Assembly: GCF_003668045.3 (NCBI RefSeq)
Contig: NC_048597.1
Location: 127,480,098-127,544,097 of the forward strand
DNA: 64,000 nt
From: Cricetulus griseus
Lineage: Eukaryota > Chordata > Mammalia > Rodentia > Cricetidae
Direction of reading: 5' to 3'
In this document: positions 46,295 to 58,137 of the stretch, piece by piece
How positions within the stretch are numbered: the first letter of the stretch is position 1
Layout: every line of letters begins with the position of its first letter
Translations under genes and position numbers: made by a program
The notes under the pieces: model-generated
The model's input: only the letters and a program-made list of their open reading frames with translations
What the model was told of the DNA's origin: nothing
Databases searched by the model: none

Positions 46295-46590
46295 TGTGGC
46301 TGTGCTGCTGCTGTGACAAATACTGGACACAGCAATTTAAGGGAAGTTTATTGGCTCACAGTTTAATGATCTAGTCCCTCATGTGGGGAGGTAGCAGCGG
46401 CATTGTCTCTGTGGACTCAGCTCACAGTCCCCTTTTTATTCCATCCTGGACTCCAGCTCAGGGAATGGCTCTGTCCAGTTACCATAGGTCCTTCTGTTTC
46501 AGTGGGATTCCTGCCTGACCACTCAGAAGTCAGTTTCCATGGTAATTCTAAAGCCCAGCAGTTGACAACTTCAACCATTGCACCACACCG
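46295..46590 (-). mobile_element. rodent MaLR LTR, reverse orientation
   Basis: TGCTGCTGTGACAAATACTG, AATTTAAGGGAAGTTTATTG GCTCACAGTTTAATG, CTCAGCTCACAGTCCCCTTT TTATTCCATCCTGGACTCCA and GTTGACAACTTCAACC match the reversed MaLR LTR. Confidence 0.65.
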
Positions 46591-49129
46591 GGATGAGTAA
46601 TTTAATGACCCTAACTGTAATGTCTTTGTCTTCAAAATGCAAAATGACAGCATGAGAACTGAAGATTGTACTGGACTCTGAGATCTGTCTCAAACAGGCC
46701 CTCTACAAGGAAAAGAAGATGTCTTCAAACTGCTCCGTAAAGAGGTTACCCTCAAAAATTGGTGGTTTCTCATGCTGTGTATAGTTGACACTGCTGGGTG
46801 CAGGACAAGGGCCCTGGAAATGTGTGTCCTCGGCCTTATGTTGAAATGTAATCTGTAAGGCCATTCATGACACCCTGCTATCTATTCAGGCAGAACTCTG
46901 AATCATGGAACCATTTTTTTTTTTTTTTGTATCTGTATCATGAGATTGTTCTACTTGACTGTGTCTTAGTCATTAAGGCCCTCTGTCCAACACAATGTGC
47001 TCTTGAGGGATGTTGTGTGTCATTCTCAAGCTTCAAAAAGGTCTTTCCTCCCAACTTTCTGAAAATTTCCCTATAAGTAGAGGTGCTCTGAACACAAAGG
47101 GAAAACAGCCAGCTCCAATGAATGAAGTAAAAGCCTCAGGGATTGTCATTAAAGGAGATTCAACTAGCCAACACCATTCATTTTGTAGCCTGATGTGGAA
47201 CAGGTGAGGAGCTCTCCCCTGCATTGCAATTGCTGCTCCAAGCTCCTAGTTGCTGCGCAAAACCTCCAAGCTATAACTGCTTTCCCAGAGCAAAGGCTTA
47301 GACCCACCCAGAAGACATTTAACTGCATAAGCCTCCCTGCTGTGGAAAAGACAGGGTACCAAACTGTTAAAGTTCCCTTTGTTTCCCTTAACCTGGTTCA
47401 TACAGCTCTTGCTTTTGGCCTTGTTTTCTGTGTGCTTGAATTGAGGCTTTTTTCCCATGAGGTTCAAGCATCAAGTTCATACAAAAATGGAATTTGGCCA
47501 TTTTTGGATCAAGTTCAAAAATGGATCAAGTTCTCTGCTCCAAAGATCAGTGACGATCTGGGGAAAGCAGACTGAGACACACATTGCATCTGGAGAGGAG
47601 CAACCATGTACAAACCAAAGTATTTCCACCTTTGGGGTAGTTATAAAGAGTTAGAACATACTCATAACTAGCAGCTCATGTAAACACATGGGAAGAATTC
47701 CTTCTCTTTGAGCTCTCCCTTCTCTGGAGTCAACATGTGGGCATAAGGATTGTCATAGAATCAGCTCATTTATTAATCATTCCATGGCAAGAAAAAGTCC
47801 TCTCCCACTTAAAACTAATCATTATAGTTATATCACTCAAGCTCCAGTGATCTGCTCTGAGATGATTATGAGCAGCAAGACTGTTTTATGGATGACAAGA
47901 TCCTGCTTTCTACTGCTGGCTTTTGGTTCTTTTCCTTAATTGAGTGAGTCAAGGTTGCTTTCACCCACTCAGTTGACCTCAAGTAGTTTCTTGAGTTAGC
48001 AGTTTTCTGTGAGTGCACATCTACATCTGCATGTTTCCCTCCAAAAGACAATACCTTAAACCCTGGGTGGAACTGAGGAGCCATGAACAGTCTACAGGAA
48101 CCCTAGAGACTTAATCTTCATTTTGCTCCTTGGTTTTGTCATTTCTCATTCTTCAACTTATGTATCATGGAGCCATTAGTAATTCATAGTATCACACACA
48201 GTTTCCATCCAATGACCACCCCCCCTCTGCTTTTTCAGAGAGAACCTCATCACCCAGTTATCTTTTACCCTATAGTACATGACTGGCTAGCCAATGTACC
48301 AGGAGCATTTATTTTAGGTCAGGTGCTCAGTATTGCAAACAGAGACACGGTGGCCAAAAAGGTCAAAATATGACTGCAGAGAAGGGACTAGGGACCAGCT
48401 TCCCAAAGGTCTCAAAGGGCTGAACCCCATGTGCCTGGAATGGTGGCTCATTTACTTTCTCTCCATTGATTTCTCTTTTCTTCTTCATTCCTGTTTCCTG
48501 TCATCATTAGCCAAATGAATAATCCACAATTAAGGATATTTTTTTCTTGTTTTCTTAGAATCTGCTTTTGGAGGTGCTCAGACTAAAACAAATACAATAC
48601 AGGGTTATAAAAGTGTGAGACAACTACTTACCATATCAAGCCTGATCTTCATGTTTATCTTGAGAAGGTCAGTGAAATACAGAGTCCGGACAGTGTGAAT
48701 CAAAGCTTTGAATGAAACTTCCAAAAAAAGCATCACTCTACAAACATTCAAGGGAAAGCTGGAGGAAGCTCATGCCCAGCATATGATTGGGAACCTCTTT
48801 CACCTACAACCATAAACTTCCAGTGCTTTAAGACAACTCCTAGAGTCCTTCATCGCTAAACTAGCCATCATTCATTCACAGATCACAAAGCCTGGGAAAA
48901 CCCTTGTCTGCTAAAGAGGTGTTCGTTGTAGATCTGAATGCCTTTCTTTCATTCTCAGCAGCTCACTGTGACCTAGAAACAAAGACAACAAATTAATGTT
49001 AGTTTGAAAGCAAGTTACAAGAAAACCTTAGGCATACTAGAAATTCCTCTGAAACTAGATCTGTCTTGCATGTTAGAGTGTAAGTTGAATATCTCTCACT
49101 TCTGTGTGTGGAAGTTAAATTCTCCTGGT
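46591..49129. other. unassigned DNA, 2.5 kb
   Basis: A T-homopolymer lies at 46914-46928. The 126-codon + frame at 47195-47575 shows no domain. No repeat family recognised over an unusually long span. Confidence 0.38.
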
Positions 49130-49720
49130 TGTCTCAGAGCTGTCTGACTGACTCAACAACTCTGACAGTAATTTCTCTTTTAGAGTCAGCAAGCTAATTG
49201 ACTTGATCGAAAACTTTTTGAGATCATTGTTCCTGTTATTTTATCGTTTGTCTTGGAAACAACCAGACACATGCCCAATAAACATTAAACACAAGATCCT
49301 TTAAAACCATAAACCCAAACCAACAAGTCCTCTGCTGAAGTCCCGCTATGCAATCTGACTGCATTCGGCATAAAAACATACATTTAAAGCTCTGCAGGAG
49401 AAGGGTCTGGCTCTCATTTAGCCGGGAGAAGGTGGAGCATCGATTCCCATACTTTATATGGAAGGAAAACCCTGGATAACCTATGGGGCCACAAGCACTC
49501 TCAACCACTGTCAGCAAAGAAAGATAGGTGCCTTCATGGATGTGAGCCTTGCTCATCTCAGGCAGATGATAAATGGCAAATGCACTCACAAGGACAATAC
49601 AGAAGTTAAAATTGTAAGAAGCTGCAAAAAACAAACACGAGCCATTGTTGGGCCACACAGGGCTGCAGGTGCAAAGGAATTTGTGCCCTTTTGCAGTCTT
49701 TCCCTGGAGACAGATTTTTC
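49130..49720. other. repeat-free stretch with opposed open frames
   Basis: Sequence without transposon resemblance. The minus strand is open for 140 codons (49236-49658) and the + strand for 102 (49458-49766). Neither translation shows a known domain. It is a possible conserved noncoding element or chance. Confidence 0.3.
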
Positions 49721-49722
49721 TT

Positions 49723-50052
49723 TGGGCTGCCAGCTCACAAATAGTGACACAGAGACTTACTATTAATTATAAAAGCTCAGCTTAGGCATGTTTCTAACTA
49801 GTACTTATAACTTAATTAACTCATGTCTTTATATCTATGTTCTTTTACATGGCTCAGTTACCTTTACTCCACACTGCCTGTCCTGCTTCCTCTGTGCCTG
49901 GCTGGCAACTCCTCCTTTCTTCTTCCCTGAGACCTCTCTGTCCCCAGAAATCCCACCTAACCTCTTCCTGCCTGGCAATTGGCCATTCAGCTCTTTATTA
50001 AACCAATCACAGTGGCACATCTTCACACAGTGTAAAGGAATATTCTGCAACA
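49723..50052 (-). mobile_element. mys-like LTR, diverged subfamily, reverse orientation
   Basis: On the + strand it runs from TGGGCTGCCAGCTCACAAAT through GTGACACAGAGACTTACTAT TAATTATAAAAG, TTTCTAACTAGTACTTATAA, CTTCCTGCCTGGCAATTGGC and CAGCTCTTTATTAAACCAAT CAC to TATTCTGCAACA. This is the reversed layout of the family. Flanks TTTCTT (49717-49722) and TTTCCC (50053-50058) match at 4/6, so the exact ends are provisional. It is a solo LTR. Confidence 0.68.
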
Positions 50053-50194
50053 TTTCCCTTCAGACCTCACCACATGGTCCTGTTTTGTCTGACAGGTAGT
50101 GGTGTCTTACAAAAATGAGTCTGTGGTGTTGCTCTGTCATCCAAGCATCTCCAGTTTGAGGACAGCAAGAGTAAGGCATGGTGAGTATAGATCT

Positions 50195-50270
50195 CAGGAG
50201 ACAGCTCAGTAGTGAGGCCCTTGCCTATCATGTATGACGTCCCAAGTTCAATCTCTAAGTGTCTCAGGGG
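50195..50270 (+). mobile_element. ID-like SINE fragment
   Basis: GGAGACAGCTCAGTAGTGAG, GCCCTTGCCTATCATGTATG and CCAAGTTCAATCTCTAAGTG resemble the tRNA-Ala-derived ID core, followed by an A/G-rich tail. Confidence 0.58.
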
Positions 50271-50514
50271 AAAAGGAAAAAAGAAGTTTGTCTCAGTTCT
50301 GAAGAGTAGAAAATCCAAGATTGAGGACCAGCAGATTCAGTGCATGATAAGAGCCATATCCTGTTCACAGGCGGTCATCTTTTCTCGGTGCGTATACATA
50401 GCAGAAAGAGGCTGGGGGTCTTCGTGATGGCTCTGCCATCAAAGCCTCCCCTCCAAACACTGACATGCCAAGGGCTGACTTTCATTTTCTACCTGAGGAA
50501 TTTGCTCTTGAGCC
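50271..50514. other. unassigned DNA
   Basis: Nothing recognised. Confidence 0.4.
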
Positions 50515-50837
50515 TGGTATTAGTTGCTTTACATCTTATTATGCCAAAACACCTGATAAAAGCAACATGAAGAAGAAAGGACTTGTTTTGGCTCATAGTT
50601 CCAGGGTACAGTCCATGTGGCAGCAGGTGACATGAGTTATTATGTCATGTCCATAGTCAGGGACAAGAGGGACATGAACACTAGTGCTCAGCTCACTTTC
50701 TCCATTTTATTCAGCATAATGAGGTCTTCCCATCTCATCTAACTTAATCCAGAAACTTCCTCACATACATGCTTAGAGGCTTGTCTGATGGGTGACATAG
50801 AGGCAGTTAGGTTGACAATCAATATCAGCCATCACAA
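50515..50837 (-). mobile_element. rodent MaLR LTR, reverse orientation
   Basis: ATGCCAAAACACCTGATAAA AGCAAC, TTGTTTTGGCTCATAGTTCC, GTGCTCAGCTCACTTTCTCC ATTTTATTCAGC, AATCCAGAAACTTCCTCAC and GTTGACAATCAATATCAGCC ATCACA trace the whole reversed LTR. It is the best-preserved MaLR copy here. Confidence 0.8.
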
Positions 50838-50860
50838 TCCTATATCTATGTCATCTGTCT

Positions 50861-50944
50861 ACCCATCCATCCATCCACCCACCCCACCCCCACCCATCCA
50901 TCCATCCATCCACCCACCCATCTATCCATCCACCCATTTATCCA
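50861..50944. repeat. (CATC)n/(CACC)n tetranucleotide tract
   Basis: ATCC and ACCC units alternate for about 84 bases, directly beyond the MaLR end. Confidence 0.95.
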
Positions 50945-52039
50945 CAGCATAGATATATAGAACACAAGCTGAACAATTAGTGAATATTTAATAAATAATG
51001 AATGAGAGGATGAATGGTCTGAAAATGCCACCCTCCCTGGGCTCCTGGCTATATTCACAAAGCAAAGGGATGATGGCTATTGCTACAACTAATGCTTCTT
51101 CGGTGTCAGAACTCAAACATGGAATTATACCATACTTCCTATCCCTCTTATCTCACTCAGCCATATCCCAAGCAATGGTTCTGCTCTCCTGGCTTCACCT
51201 AGGACCGGATTAAATAGGCTAGGGTGCCTTTAACATTTAAAGGGAGAGTGAGAAGCCACACACTGGCTCCAGATGCTAGTTTGGTCTCTACTCAACCTTT
51301 ACTAGAAAGTTGTGTACTTTGAAAATCACTGAGCAAGCTCAGTACAGTGTGTCTCTTGATCCTCTTAGTCCCTATGAGTTTATGGATGTTGAGAGTAATG
51401 GTTTGGATAGTATAGGAGACTGCTCTGTGAAGACTAGAAGAGAGACAACAGGGCTCTGCATTTTTCTGCTCTGGGATTTCTCCTTGAATGAGAAAGAAGC
51501 AAGAAAGAAAAGCATACTCTGCCATAGACAGACAGTTTGTGCATTAGTGCTCCAGAGGAGGTGGGCAGGGGTGCGGACTGTGGTCCATCAGGAGACAGAG
51601 CTCCTAGGAAACAAACAGCAAAAACAATACGAAGAACTATCAGAGAGGGAAGGTGGCAAGGATGGTATCAAACAGCACCTTTAGCTGCTGCAGACCTGGA
51701 CCCTGCTTCAGAGTGAGGCAAACTACGTTCTTTCGCTGAAGAGTGAACTGTCTTCACCTCGACACACTTGTGGCAACCCAGGCACTTCTCAGCTACTGGG
51801 TAATGTGCTCTTAAAACACTCAGAAGTACAGGGGTGGCGTTCATCTGAAAGATCTGGAGTGCCCATGTAAACAGGTGGAGAGCCTGGAGCTTGGAAAATT
51901 TGTCAGATATGGTTGTAAATGTTAATACTTTTCTCACCCACCAGCTGGTAAAGCTGGAGAGATGTCAGCTGCTTGCTGATTGACTGAGCTGTGAGCCCAT
52001 CCCCGTGGCCACTGAACCATTCCATCTGGCATTAAGACT
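50945..52039. other. unassigned DNA, 1.1 kb
   Basis: Frames of up to 124 codons (51310-51684) overlap on both strands, with no domain. Confidence 0.4.
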
Positions 52040-52460
52040 CTGGGATTGGGATGGCTTGGGAAGATGGCCAAAGTGATCAGATCCCTCTCTCGGCAGCCTG
52101 TCCCAGCAGCTGCAGTAAACCCGGTCCATGCCCCCAAACGCATTAGTCCAGACAAAATAGATTTTACTTTGGGTTTGATTTAGAAGCGATAATATAAAAA
52201 ATGGGAACATTTTCCATGAATGAGTGAACATAATCAGTGTGCTAAATTATGAAGTTCAGCTTATGTTATCTAATGGAAGACTGTAAAGTTACAGAAATTC
52301 CATGTGGGGTCATATTTCAGAATTATCATACAAAAGTATAAAACAAAACCACAGTTCATGCATAAGCGCTGTGCTAAGCAAGGGTGCCCAAAAGTCATGA
52401 GATTAAGCGTTTTGTAAAACTTGCCAAGCTAAAATGACCATGGACTTCTCTTGTTTCTTT
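52040..52460. other. repeat-free stretch resembling a conserved noncoding element
   Basis: No transposon resemblance. It has mixed composition with AT-rich factor-like cores, including CATTTTCCATGAATGAG, CTAAATTATGAAG and AGAATTATCATACAAAAG. Conservation is untested. Confidence 0.28.
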
Positions 52461-53128
52461 GAAAAACAAAACAAACACATCCTCCATTTCTACTCTAGCA
52501 GCCATATGCACCACAGCCTCTGCTGTGTGGAAACCAGGCTTTTCTTCCTGAACCCTAACAATGCCTTAATTAACATACTCCAGGATCTGGCTTCTTTCCC
52601 TCTCATTAGGAATGAGTTTTAAACCAAAGCCTTGGACAAAGGAGTCAAGTATATATCTTGGGTTTCTCTTCATCACTGTCTTAAGAGCAAATTAAGTCAG
52701 GCCTCATCTTCATGTGTCTCAGTGATGGAAGTCCCAGACGCTGGGGAGCAACCATGGAAGAACTGCTTCTTTTGTCACAGTCGCTGAGAACTCCTCAGAC
52801 ACTCAGCAATCCAGTATTTTGCTTAGTGTTGCTGGAGCCTTGGGTGACAGTCTTAGGAATGTAACCTGTCCTGCAGGTTACAGGTGAACAGCTTCTGCAA
52901 CTGGCTGGTGTGAGTCTGTCCTGCCAGGTTAGTGGTGTAGCAGTGCAGGGATAGGGCAGGCATGGGGGCTCCTAGGCTAGTCTTAATGAAGTGAATGCAG
53001 CCATCAGCACAACCACTGTGAATGACGGGGCTTCTTTGAAGGTAGGCACAGGCATGGTATCAGATGACTGGCCATCCTGAAAATTGTACAGCTAATTTTC
53101 AACCAGTTGCTGTTATCATAAACCCAGA
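52461..53128. other. unassigned DNA with a small hairpin
   Basis: A perfect 8-base inverted repeat GTAACCTG/CAGGTTAC (52861-52881, 5-base loop) lies here. Nothing else recognised. Confidence 0.4.
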
Positions 53129-53133
53129 AGAGA

Positions 53134-53173
<40 letters not shown>
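53129..53173. repeat. (GA)n microsatellite
   Basis: A GA run with one C interruption. Confidence 0.95.
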
Positions 53174-55889
53174 ATTTACATGAGCTAATGTTTCCTGTGT
53201 CAATGGATTGACCACCACTTTCACACGGAACAGATAAGCAGGAAAGGGCAGAGATGAGTGTGATACAGGAGAGTTGCTTCCCTAATGTGCCTACAGACCA
53301 CCTGGGATCCTGAAATGCTTTTCTTATACAGGTTTTTCAGGCTGCAACATGAGATGGATACTTCTTTTTAATGATCTCTAGATGGTAACATCACCATCCT
53401 AGGACCTAGACAAGAGTCCAGTTAGCCATTTAACTACAATCACATACCTTAAGAGAGCTGAGAAGAACCATGATACAAGATTGTTTACATCTCAACAAAT
53501 GACTCAATAACAAGTTGACTAAGCCACATGAGCTCTTGTCTGTAATGGGTGGCTAGCTCTACCTCTTCCAGAGAGTTGCTGCTGTACAAATGCAACGTCT
53601 AAATGGCATTCTGAATACAGAGTTCTAGGCTCTTTGTAGAACAACTGTCCAATAAATGCATGCTGAGATTTTACCCTGTAAACAAAGCATGGTTGAGATG
53701 GCCAAGATGTGACAGGGTGTCTTTGTCTACACTGTCTAGCCTGAGCTGACATTTCAACCCCAAATCAACAATATGCTCAATGATTTTTTTCAGTGAACAG
53801 ATGTAAATGTCTAATACATTGTTTTTCATGTTTTTTAGTTGCTTTAAAACCAATGTGGTCACAAAATGAATAAGCTTGGGAACATAATAATGTTTATAAA
53901 GAACATATATGATCCTATAAATTATTTTTTAGCAACTATGAATTACTAAAACCATTCTATGAATATCTTCATGCACAGCTCCAAGTGATAAAATAAATCC
54001 TACACCCAGCACAATGCATTGGTCTGCTTTTTTGTTGAGGCAGCTTCTCCATTCTGGGCACCAAATTTCTTCTGGAGTTTGTCTGAACTGGTAGTACTCT
54101 ACTGGTGCTGATGCTGACATCCACATCTTCTGATGAGATCTAATGGTACCATAGCTGATGTGACAGGGACTTGTTTGGGCACAGGAAGGAGGGTGTGAGT
54201 TCAGTCTCCACCTTCTGTGGTACTTTTTGTTGAAGGTGACATGTTTTCCCACTCCCATGGAACATCATGTTCATCTACAGAGGAGAGCATCCACGTCCAT
54301 GCAGGCTCCTTGGGGATATGGGCATCTTCTGAGATGCATTAGGAAAACAAGACAGCATACTTGTTACTCTCATGCATTCGAACAATTTATCAGGCCCTGC
54401 TGCTGTCTCTCCTCCCCAGGCACAAAGCTGACTTCCTCCCCAAGGCAACTCACGCTCATGGAAATGGCAGCACCACCAGCCTGTGGACAACCATAGCCTT
54501 TTCTGAACATCCTTTCCCTGGGGCCAGGTTTACTTTTATTCTTCTATTCTGAACATTTTTGTATGTGCTATTGAAGTTCTCATATGAACCCAATTAAGGG
54601 AAAATAACATGTATTAACTATCTAATACACAAAAACTTGCTATTAAAAAAACTTTTCAAACAAATAAAAATATCACACACCAAAATTAACAGGCCTAAAG
54701 TCTATACAACTTAATGAAACTACATATAGCTAGAATTGGCATTTGAAGTGAAAACTGTGAAGCTTCATAATACTTTTGGTATTAAATATATTTTATGCAC
54801 TTATCCTCCACCAAATCCAAAAAATCCACGACAGAGTTAGCACCCGAAAAACAACTGGCTTTATTTCCTTCTTCATAGCTCGTGTCCATTACCTGCATCT
54901 ACTCCTTCCTCATCTCTTTATATTTGTGTTTACTATTCTCCTCTCTTCATGTTAGGTCTTCATGTACACATTTTATCAATGTACAAAAGCTACTGTTATT
55001 TCCCATCCTTGCCTAACAACTGAAGCAATCGCAGGTTAAAGATATCTTCTATCCTGACTGACGTTGTGAAGTCAGCAAGTTCCTGTTTGGATTCTAGCTC
55101 AAGGTTGTCCTCCAAGTACAAGTCTTTTGCACTATATTTCAAAGAACCACAAATGAAGAAGAGAAGTGCCCACAGGGTTGTCTGTGAGTGTGTTGGGTAC
55201 AAATGAACATTAGTCAGTTGATGGGCATTGGCTGTGACACTCTTGCCAGGAAAATGACTGTTTTTTTCAAGAACTATTTCCATTTATAGAGCATTTGAAA
55301 ATAGCTTCCTTGGGTCCTGCCTCCAAGATGTATTAATCATGTTTTGGGACAATGTTGCTAGTCACTAAAAAGCTAATAACATTCCATCTGCAGGGTGTCA
55401 TACAACTGGTTAGAAAGTGAAGTGATGAAGCCATTTAAACTACTGTTTGCTACTGGGCATAGTTAACAGATTCATTGCTTATAACTTTTAATAGAATTTA
55501 CTGGTTTTAAAAAATTAAATAAGTGAAATCAATTGGTTGGCTTAGCCTTTTAACTTCCAAGAACCCAGGGTCTTCATAGCTTGTATGAATATGTATGAAG
55601 ACAATCATCTACTTCAGTGGTCCTTAACCCTTATCAAAAAGAAAAGAGGGGATCTTAAAATTTTGTTTTAAAAATCCAAACATTATAAGTACATAATATA
55701 AATATATTTTAATACAGGAAACAGGAGGACACTAGGATATACAGGTCAAAGGGTGTAGAGTAGCAGACAGTAGAAGAACAAGATAAAAATATAAACTATG
55801 GTATGGAGATTACACTTAAGAATATTCACCCCTGCATGAAGAACCGCAGGCAGCTAATGACTGATGAGATGAGTTAGCTTCTTCCAACC
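53174..55889. other. unassigned DNA, 2.7 kb
   Basis: No transposon recognised. Minus-strand frames at 53519-53862, 53929-54258, 54275-54490 and 54996-55283 lie in tandem but in different frames with stops between them. I could not match any to a protein family. A degraded processed pseudogene or old exon cannot be excluded. Confidence 0.35.
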
Positions 55890-56278
55890 ACCTCATCAGT
55901 TGTCCAGGGCAGAGTGGTCAGCCCTGAACTATATACACACCAACAACAAAAAGAGACTTAACAGGGTATAGCTGTGCAATACATACATACATACATAGAC
56001 ACACACATACATACATACACACATATAGGTATACACACATACATACACACATAATACACATACATACATACACACATAATACACATACATACATACATAA
56101 ACATGCACACATATATACACATACATATGTGTATATGCAACAATGACAATCAAAAGAAAGAAAGGCTATCAATGAACAGACACATAGGGTTTGAGAGACG
56201 GTAACTGAGAGGGACTGGAAAGAGGAAAGAGAGGAGGGAAAATGAGGTAATTCTATTTCAATCAAAAAACATTTTGAA
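55890..56278 (+). mobile_element. 5'-truncated Lx-type L1, 3' UTR only
   Basis: CATCAGTTGTCCAGGGCAGA GTGGTCAGCCCTGAAC, ACAACAAAAAGAGACTTAAC AGGGTATA, an ATAC-rich microsatellite, then GAGAGGGACTGGAAAGAGGA and AGGTAATTCTATTTCAATCA AAAAAC reproduce the last about 390 bases of Lx L1s. Truncation on insertion removed everything upstream. Confidence 0.85.
55979..56128. repeat. (CATA)n / (CA)n tract inside L1 3' UTR
   Basis: ATAC units interspersed with ACAC. A block of about 30 bases containing CACACATAATACACATACA occurs twice, at about 56040-56070 and 56070-56095. The cysteine/valine/tyrosine-rich minus frames are artefacts. Confidence 0.92.
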
Positions 56279-57844
56279 AGGGACACTGTATGTTGAAGTC
56301 AGCATTTTTACTAAATGAGTAGCTCTCTCCCTCTTCCCTGCTCCCCCACCCCCTGTACTAGAAAGGCTTGGCAGGTTCTAAACAGGTGCCCTATGATTCT
56401 GTTGTGGAGTTGCAGCCCAGGCTGGTGCCACTGTAACATACTCACATGCACCTGTGCAACAACACACGTGCGTGCAGGTAAAGTGACACGATCCTGCATT
56501 TGCTTCCCCTAAAGTGACCACTTTGCTGTTGACATGCATGCAGTCTTGTGGTATACTTTAAATATATATGAGAGAATTCATGTTGAAAATTACTTGGGAA
56601 GATTATGAAAAGAGCAGCAGCCTCCTGCCTTAGACTGGATTTGACATGAAGCCAAAAAGTACCACGAGAGCATTCTTTTATGTACCAGGGTCCATGTGTG
56701 GAGGCTGAGCCAGATAAGTCTCCTGATGAGTACCTTCATCTAACTACTCAAGTTCTGCTTCAGCAAGGTTAAGGAATTGGGGCTCCCCTCTGTTGCAGGC
56801 CACACCCCCTCCTCCCCACCATACTGATGGTGGCTCATGAGATCTCAGACACTGAATGAGTCTCTGCTTTATGAGATCTAATGCCCTCAGGCGGGGGGGG
56901 GGGCGGTGAGGGAGTGCTTTAATAGTCTTCTGTTTCCTAACCTGGTAATGCGACTGACAGTATGATCCAGCCACACATGACTTCATGAAGCATCTACATT
57001 TACAAGGTCTTCTGGGCAAGTTCAGCCTTTCCTGAGCCCAGGTCCATCTGGTGCTGTAGACGCATGTTGATTCCTGTTTGTCTCACTGCTTAGGAGAGGG
57101 AGCTCAGAAGTGAAAAGCTCTTCTGGGTTAATTTCCTAGTCACGCACGAGTCCTCTTGGTCTTTTCTGTTAGTGCATAGATGAGTATACATCAGCAAAAC
57201 ACATCAGCATCTGCTAGGGCATGTCTTCACCTCTTCCCGACTTCATTAGCTTCGCCTCATGGCCCTTTGCACAGGGACTTCCTGTTTTCTGCTCTCCCGA
57301 ACCCACTCTGTCGTTGTTTGGTCTCCCATCTACCTAAGCCTGCTTGTTCCTATAATTACTATTCAGCTTCACGCTTGCCCTGGACCACTGACTTGCTTCC
57401 CTTCATCAACAGAACATTAACTATCTCGTGGGGAGAGGGGTCTCCAAAAACTAGTCTGAGTCTCCTTTCCTGCTATAAAGGTTGTTTAGCAGAGATGATA
57501 GAAACTTAGAAGAGCACAGAAAAAGTTCATGGTAACAATGAGTCTTACCAATGCCGCCTGGTGACTCCGACATACAAAAGGGTTGGGAATCACTTTAAAT
57601 TGTTTGCATCATCACAAGGAAACAGCAACAACTCCTGGCTTCTTTACAAGTTTGCAAAGCCCTTTCACACTGATTATTCAAACTTTCTTTACATGAAAAA
57701 CAATAAAGGTGACGCAGCTCGTGGACAGATGGCAAATAAATATCACACTCATTGCTGAGTTAGTTATTATCTGGATGACAATGGCTTTAGGGGAAGGATT
57801 GGAGAAGTTAACTCAAAGTTAACTATGTCTGTTGAGCATGTGGC
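56279..57844. other. unassigned DNA, 1.6 kb
   Basis: Poly-G tract at 56892-56903. Frame 57180-57509 has no domain. Nothing else recognised. Confidence 0.4.
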
Positions 57845-57950
57845 ACAAGCACACTGACAGACTTGGCATTAAGGAGGCTGATACAGGAGGAGGACCATGA
57901 GGTGGGGGCCAGCCAGGGTTACATAAAAACACTGTCTCAAAATAAAAGGA
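57845..57950 (+). mobile_element. degenerate B1 SINE
   Basis: GGCATTAAGGAGGCTGATAC AGGAGGAGGACCATGAGG, GCCAGCCAGGGTTACATAAA and ACTGTCTCAAAATAAAAGG keep B1 order with losses. Confidence 0.55.
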
Positions 57951-57974
57951 AACAAAAGGAAAAGCAACATGTGA

Positions 57975-58137
57975 TAGCTAGTTGGTACATTTGCATAATC
58001 CCAGCACTTGGGAGGCTGATGCAGCAGGATTGCGGTGAGTTTGAGTTCAGCTTGTACTACAGAGTTCTAGGCCAGTCCTAGCTACAAAGTAAAAACTTGT
58101 CTCTAGCTAACTAACTAACTAACTAACTAACTAACTT
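57975..58137 (+). mobile_element. B1 SINE with (CTAA)n tail
   Basis: TAATCCCAGCACTTGGGAGG CTGATGCAGCAGGATTG, GTGAGTTTGAGTTCAGCTTG, CTACAGAGTTCTAGGCCAGT and ACTTGTCTCTAGCTAAC form a complete B1. A CTAA microsatellite (58105-58134) has replaced the poly-A tail. Confidence 0.85.

Noticed and set aside
53519..54490. Tandem minus-strand frames suggesting a processed pseudogene
   Set aside because: Translations match no family I know. Frames shift with stops between, and no poly-A tail or target duplication can be seen.
55616..55640. CAGTGGTCCTTAACCC, resembling a hAT-Charlie terminus
   Set aside because: No matching inverted end or internal URR1 sequence follows within a few hundred bases.
55918..56286. 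122-codon tyrosine/valine/cysteine-rich minus frame
   Set aside because: Lies over the ATAC repeat and the antisense strand of an L1 3' UTR.
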